Below, piece by piece: positions 56,601 through 59,378 of a stretch of DNA of 59,378 bases (its first letter is position 1; every line of letters begins with the position of its first letter). The stretch is from Herpetosiphon llansteffanensis (GTDB taxonomy: Bacteria > Chloroflexota > Chloroflexia > Chloroflexales > Herpetosiphonaceae). Location: contig NZ_PUBZ01000096.1 of assembly GCF_003205875.1 (NCBI RefSeq), positions 1-59,378 on the forward strand, written 5' to 3'. Position numbers and translations under genes: made by a program. The notes below the pieces were generated by a model, which saw only the letters and a program-made list of their open reading frames with translations, was not told where the DNA came from and ran no database searches.

Positions 56601-57884
56601 TTAAGGTAAGCGCCCACACAGTAACGAGCGAATTGCTAAAGCGCGGTGCTGATAGCTAAACCCAATCAGATATTGGCCTTCTTCAATGCTATTTTGAGCC
56701 GCCTCGCAGCCTGCTTGCAGATCATTCGTTTGTTTATAAGTTGACATAAATTCCGATGACCATTGTTTATCATCAGCAGCACTCTGTTCGGCTTGGGCAT
56801 AAAAAGCCTGGGCGGTTGCTTGATCGCCAGTCAACAACGCAGTATACATTGCCTGAAATCGCGCAATCGCCATAATTAATTGAATATCGTTGGCTTCAAG
56901 GCCAATTGCTGGATATGGCGCTTGGGCATTGGATGCAGCACTGAATAGTGTTTGAGCTAACGCATAATCATCATTTGCCGATGCCGCAAACCCATCAAGC
57001 AACTGCCAATAGGGATGCTGCGAATCAATCGGGTCGGGCGTGATTGAGCTACGCGTATAGCGCTCGCCATCCCAAGCATAAATTTCGGTCTGCTTGCGTT
57101 GTATTCCTGCCCCATTTGAACCAACTTTGCCCCGATTAACAATTAATTCGAGCGTGCCATCGGCAGTGAGATCGGCCCATGTGATTGTCGGGTACGCTAC
57201 GTTTAGCTCTAAAATAGAATTAAAATCTGCTGCTTGCCATTGCAAAATATTAATCAATTCGAAGCAAGTATGTGCTCCACACGAATCATTCAGCACAACA
57301 ATTTCTGGTTTGTGATCATTCGTGAGATCACGCACCAGCCAAATGCGATAACCATTAGCATCATCCGTTAATAATTTCCAGTATGGTTGATAAACTCCAT
57401 TGCTATCGGGAGTTAACAGGATGAGCATTTGTGGATAGCCAGCAGGCAGCGTAATCAAAATTTCAGCCTGTGCATCGTTATCCAAATCAACATTACGATA
57501 CTGTTCACCTTGGAGTTGCTTCGTTGGCTCGGTATTGCTCAACCCTGCCCATCCAGTTAATAGCCTAGCCAATTGCTCGCGATTGCTTGGTTGCGCATTG
57601 ACAAAATAGGTCAGCAGATCGACATATTCAGTTACCGAAACTGGTTTGGTTGGTGGCAGCGGCCAGCTACTCGGCAGGGCTGTTGGTTGCGGTGTTGCTG
57701 CGCTGCTTGATTCACCATACGGCGTTGCGGTTGGCCAAGCGGTTGGGTATACCCGTGCTGTTGGTTGGCTTGTCGGGCTGATATTGCTTGTCGTTGCAAG
57801 GGGCGTTTTGTTGGATGCGCAGCCCACGAGCATTCCCAACAGCATAATAATTGCCCCCAGCTGGTAGATTGAACGTTGTTGCAT
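56601..57884 (-). CDS. Lipoprotein with VCBS/FG-GAP-like beta region
   Basis: The 427-residue protein has a lipobox LVGC (Cys near 22) and a Ser/Thr/Pro-rich tether (about 25-75). The middle part contains DLDNDAQAEILITLP, DLTNDHKPEIVVLND and DLTADGTLELIVNRG, which resemble calcium-binding FG-GAP/VCBS blades (DxDxD-type loops followed by a strand). The C-terminal 140 residues are helical, TPR-like (FAASANDDYALAQTLFSAASN, TALLTGDQATAQAFYAQAEQ). It is exported and anchored outside. Function unknown. GGAGAGAG lies about 9 nt before the ATG, and the gap to the upstream SUKH gene is 3 bp, so the two are co-translated. Confidence 0.75.
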   Translation of the reverse strand: MQQRSIYQLGAIIMLLGMLVGCASNKTPLATTSNISPTSQPTARVYPTAWPTATPYGESSSAATPQPTALPSSWPLPPTKPVSVTEYVDLLTYFVNAQPSNREQLARLLTGWAGLSNTEPTKQLQGEQYRNVDLDNDAQAEILITLPAGYPQMLILLTPDSNGVYQPYWKLLTDDANGYRIWLVRDLTNDHKPEIVVLNDSCGAHTCFELINILQWQAADFNSILELNVAYPTITWADLTADGTLELIVNRGKVGSNGAGIQRKQTEIYAWDGERYTRSSITPDPIDSQHPYWQLLDGFAASANDDYALAQTLFSAASNAQAPYPAIGLEANDIQLIMAIARFQAMYTALLTGDQATAQAFYAQAEQSAADDKQWSSEFMSTYKQTNDLQAGCEAAQNSIEEGQYLIGFSYQHRALAIRSLLCGRLP

Positions 57885-57887
57885 TGA

Positions 57888-58634
57888 TTATCTCTCTCCT
57901 GTTAACCGAACCCAACCTAAAGGAATTGGCATGTTCAATGTTTGCATTCGCCGATAAAGATCACTTTGGCGAAATGTCCCCACCCAAGCATTCAAAAAAT
58001 CCCAAGGGCTTGTTAGTTGGTGCCTATGGATGTCTGCTTGATACAATTGAGCACTAAAATCAGCGTAAAGTTTTGCATATTCTTGCATATGCTGAATTAC
58101 AAGTTTGCTCTGTTCTTCAACAGTAGCATTTGGCTGCCGAATGTACGTTATATAGGCTTGAGGCCACGATTGGCGTTCGATTGCATCAAAGGCACTATTA
58201 CGCAGCCAGATCGAGAATGCTGGAGCAAGCTGGCTGCGTTCAGCAGGAGTCGTCTCATCGGCTGAAATAGCGCAAAAAACTGCTGGATCGTCACCATCAT
58301 CACGTCGAAGATAATAGATGATGGAGCCTGTATGGTGGGTGAATGGAATAATCAACGGATCGTCTAACCAAGGGATTAAGCCTTCTGCGATCAAATCTTG
58401 CACGACTTCAAGCGTCTCATCAAACCGATCGATCGATGTATAAGCGCTATCAAACCAACCGTGCGTATTGGTGTTGCCAAAAGTTTGTAAAAAGGCGCGA
58501 TAACAGGCTGGCAAACGATAGCCACGGTGTTGTTCAAACTCGCTGAGCATTGCTTCATCAGCACCTGCAACTGTTTCAACGACCCTTGTTTTCGTAACAA
58601 AACGCGCCAGTTCGTGCATATAGGGTGCGTACAT
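57888..58634 (-). CDS. SMI1/KNR4 (SUKH) family protein
   Basis: The 248-residue protein has the SUKH core. ADEAMLSEFEQHRGYRLPACYRAFLQTFGNTNTHGWFDS matches the ExxxG-xxLPxxYxxFLxxxNG pattern, and IIPFTHHTGSIIYYLRRDDGDDPAVFCAISADE the later strands. SUKH proteins are often immunity proteins for contact-dependent or secreted toxins, or act in signalling. No toxin gene lies beside it; instead it heads an operon with a lipoprotein and a membrane protein. GGGAG is 8 nt before the start. An ATG five codons further in is also possible. Confidence 0.82.
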   Translation of the reverse strand: MYAPYMHELARFVTKTRVVETVAGADEAMLSEFEQHRGYRLPACYRAFLQTFGNTNTHGWFDSAYTSIDRFDETLEVVQDLIAEGLIPWLDDPLIIPFTHHTGSIIYYLRRDDGDDPAVFCAISADETTPAERSQLAPAFSIWLRNSAFDAIERQSWPQAYITYIRQPNATVEEQSKLVIQHMQEYAKLYADFSAQLYQADIHRHQLTSPWDFLNAWVGTFRQSDLYRRMQTLNMPIPLGWVRLTGER

Positions 58635-58904
58635 TGGAGATTACTCCCAAGCTCTCAATTGATGTGGAGATACAAGGTTAGCTTCTAGCGTTCTCTCGCT
58701 GGAGTAACAATATTATAAGGCAAAGGCGAGGGATCAGGGGTCAAGGGCTAGGGGCTAGAGTAAAGGCAAAAGTCAAAAATCAAAATGGAGGTCGGGGGTC
58801 AGGGATTGGGGATCAGCCAACAGCCCTCGCCCCGATCCTTCGCGCTCTTCGCGTGCTTCGCGGTTCCTTTTCTTCGTGTCCTGCGTGGATCAGGATGGTG
58901 GCAT
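58635..58904. repeat. Micro-repeat mosaic upstream of the rRNA promoters
   Basis: After about 90 bp of ordinary sequence, the words GAGGGATCAGGGGTCAAGGGC, GGTCGGGGGTCAGGGATTGG and TTCGCGCTCTTCGCGTGCTTCG with TTCTTCGTGTCCTGCGTGG follow (about 58725-58890). No gene. Confidence 0.7.
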
Positions 58905-59039
58905 TTGACACGGCTTCCAATCTGCGGTAGAATTCACGGGCTGTCAACGCATGACTGAATCACATCGGTCACGACACCAACAACTGAGACCTCGCCCACG
59001 ACTGACCGATTTGACAAGGATTGGCGGCTGTGGTAGAAT
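58905..59039 (+). promoter_or_regulatory. Tandem rRNA operon promoters P1 and P2
   Basis: Two near-identical promoters drive the rRNA operon. P1: TTGACA (58905-58910), 17 bp, TAGAAT (58928-58933). P2: TTGACA (59011-59016), 17 bp, TAGAAT (59034-59039). The two are 106 bp apart, and each -10 is followed by a GGCTGT block about 8 nt later. Perfect -35 elements with 17-bp spacing match strong, growth-controlled rRNA promoters. Confidence 0.9.
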
Positions 59040-59065
59040 CCTCAGGCTGTTGACCGACAGCACAC

Positions 59066-59082
59066 GATGTTTGCTCAACATC
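59066..59082 (+). other. Hairpin in the rRNA leader, possible antitermination element
   Basis: GATGTT-TGCTC-AACATC forms a perfect 6-bp stem with a 5-nt loop about 27 bp after P2. The loop and right arm (TGCTCAACA) loosely recall the boxA TGCTCTTTAACA used by Nus-dependent rRNA antitermination. The match is partial. Confidence 0.45.
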
Positions 59083-59310
59083 ACACAATTTGACGATTTG
59101 CTCCGCTCCGATGTGCATCTGCCATCAGCGGATTTTTTATCGCCAAAATCGCACCTTTCCAACTGATGGGTGCTGCGTCCGCAGCACATTCCATGCATCA
59201 TATTTTTCTATTTTTGTCACCGTCAACCCGTTGGTTGTTGATCTACCAACAAACAGAGTGACCGTGCTTCCGCTCTCAAAATCAGAAGCACACGCAATCG
59301 CTTCGGCGAT

Positions 59311-59378
59311 TTGTCGGCGAGTTTGATCCTGGCTCAGGACGAACGCTGGCGGCGTGCCTAATGCATGCAAGTCGAACG
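59311..59378 (+). rRNA. rrs: 16S ribosomal RNA, 5' end (partial)
   Basis: GAGTTTGATCCTGGCTCAGG at 59319-59338 is the universal 16S 5' segment (27F primer region), followed by GACGAACGCTGGCGGCGTGC and the GCAAGTCGAACG block. By alignment to E. coli numbering the mature end falls near 59311. The gene runs off the window. The GCCTAATGCATGCAAG variant is compatible with Chloroflexota. Confidence 0.97.

Noticed and set aside
1-59378. Prophage, insertion sequence with transposase, retron, DGR or toxin-antitoxin pair
   Set aside because: I looked for transposase or integrase motifs, reverse transcriptase, template repeats and small gene pairs and saw none. The dispersed repeats have no mobilising gene in the window.

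Overview
The window looks like chromosome from a filamentous, gliding Chloroflexota bacterium, most probably Herpetosiphon or a close relative. This is inferred from monoderm-style lipoproteins and iron uptake without an outer-membrane receptor, Thr-Pro-rich secreted proteins, surface modules with a VQYFER-type core, a type I-D CRISPR system, and the 5' end of a 16S rRNA gene at the right edge. No database search was possible, so the genus is inference.

Layout. (1) 405-6625 is a CRISPR array of 87 repeats of 37 nt and 86 spacers. Repeat structure and a promoter in the flank show that it is transcribed right to left from a leader at 6626-6848. (2) 6849-16726 is one minus-strand operon, cas10d-csc2-csc1-cas3-cas6-cas4-cas1-cas2, a complete type I-D interference and adaptation set that runs into the leader. 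(3) 16940-28560 holds housekeeping and accessory genes: a GNAT acetyltransferase, a TetR-cytochrome P450 pair with a double operator, a DinB-like protein, an SCP2-like protein, an RsmF-like rRNA methyltransferase, a large fused nuclease-methyltransferase (type IIG/ISP-like) and an aldo/keto reductase. (4) 29042-36239 is a run of six exported proteins: a small secreted protein, a Gly-rich repeat surface protein, two CAP-domain proteins, a possible C39-like peptidase and an L,D-transpeptidase. (5) 36565-39736 encodes a SWIM zinc-finger ORF and a SNF2 helicase ORF that overlap in different frames and may be one frameshifted protein. (6) 41128-55711 is a catecholate siderophore locus of myxochelin type: DAHP synthase, the four 2,3-dihydroxybenzoate enzymes, an NRPS ending in a reductase domain, then a binding lipoprotein, two permeases, an ATPase and a DUF2218 protein. 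(7) 56211-58634 is a three-gene operon (membrane protein, lipoprotein, SUKH protein). (8) 58905-59378 has tandem rRNA promoters and the start of 16S rRNA.

Intergenic DNA carries two kinds of dispersed repeat: about 140-bp nested GC-rich palindromes (seven copies at four loci) and a mosaic of short recurring 'words'. The words reach into gene ends: two unrelated genes terminate inside the same word and share a similar C-terminal tail.

Most notable observations: a recently acquired spacer that reads as the D-arm half of a tRNA; the one variant repeat, in which the hairpin loop is exactly inverted; the cas3 position within the cas operon; an AT-rich island in the specificity region of the restriction-modification protein; and a possible +1 frameshift at CTT-AGA joining the SWIM and SNF2 ORFs.
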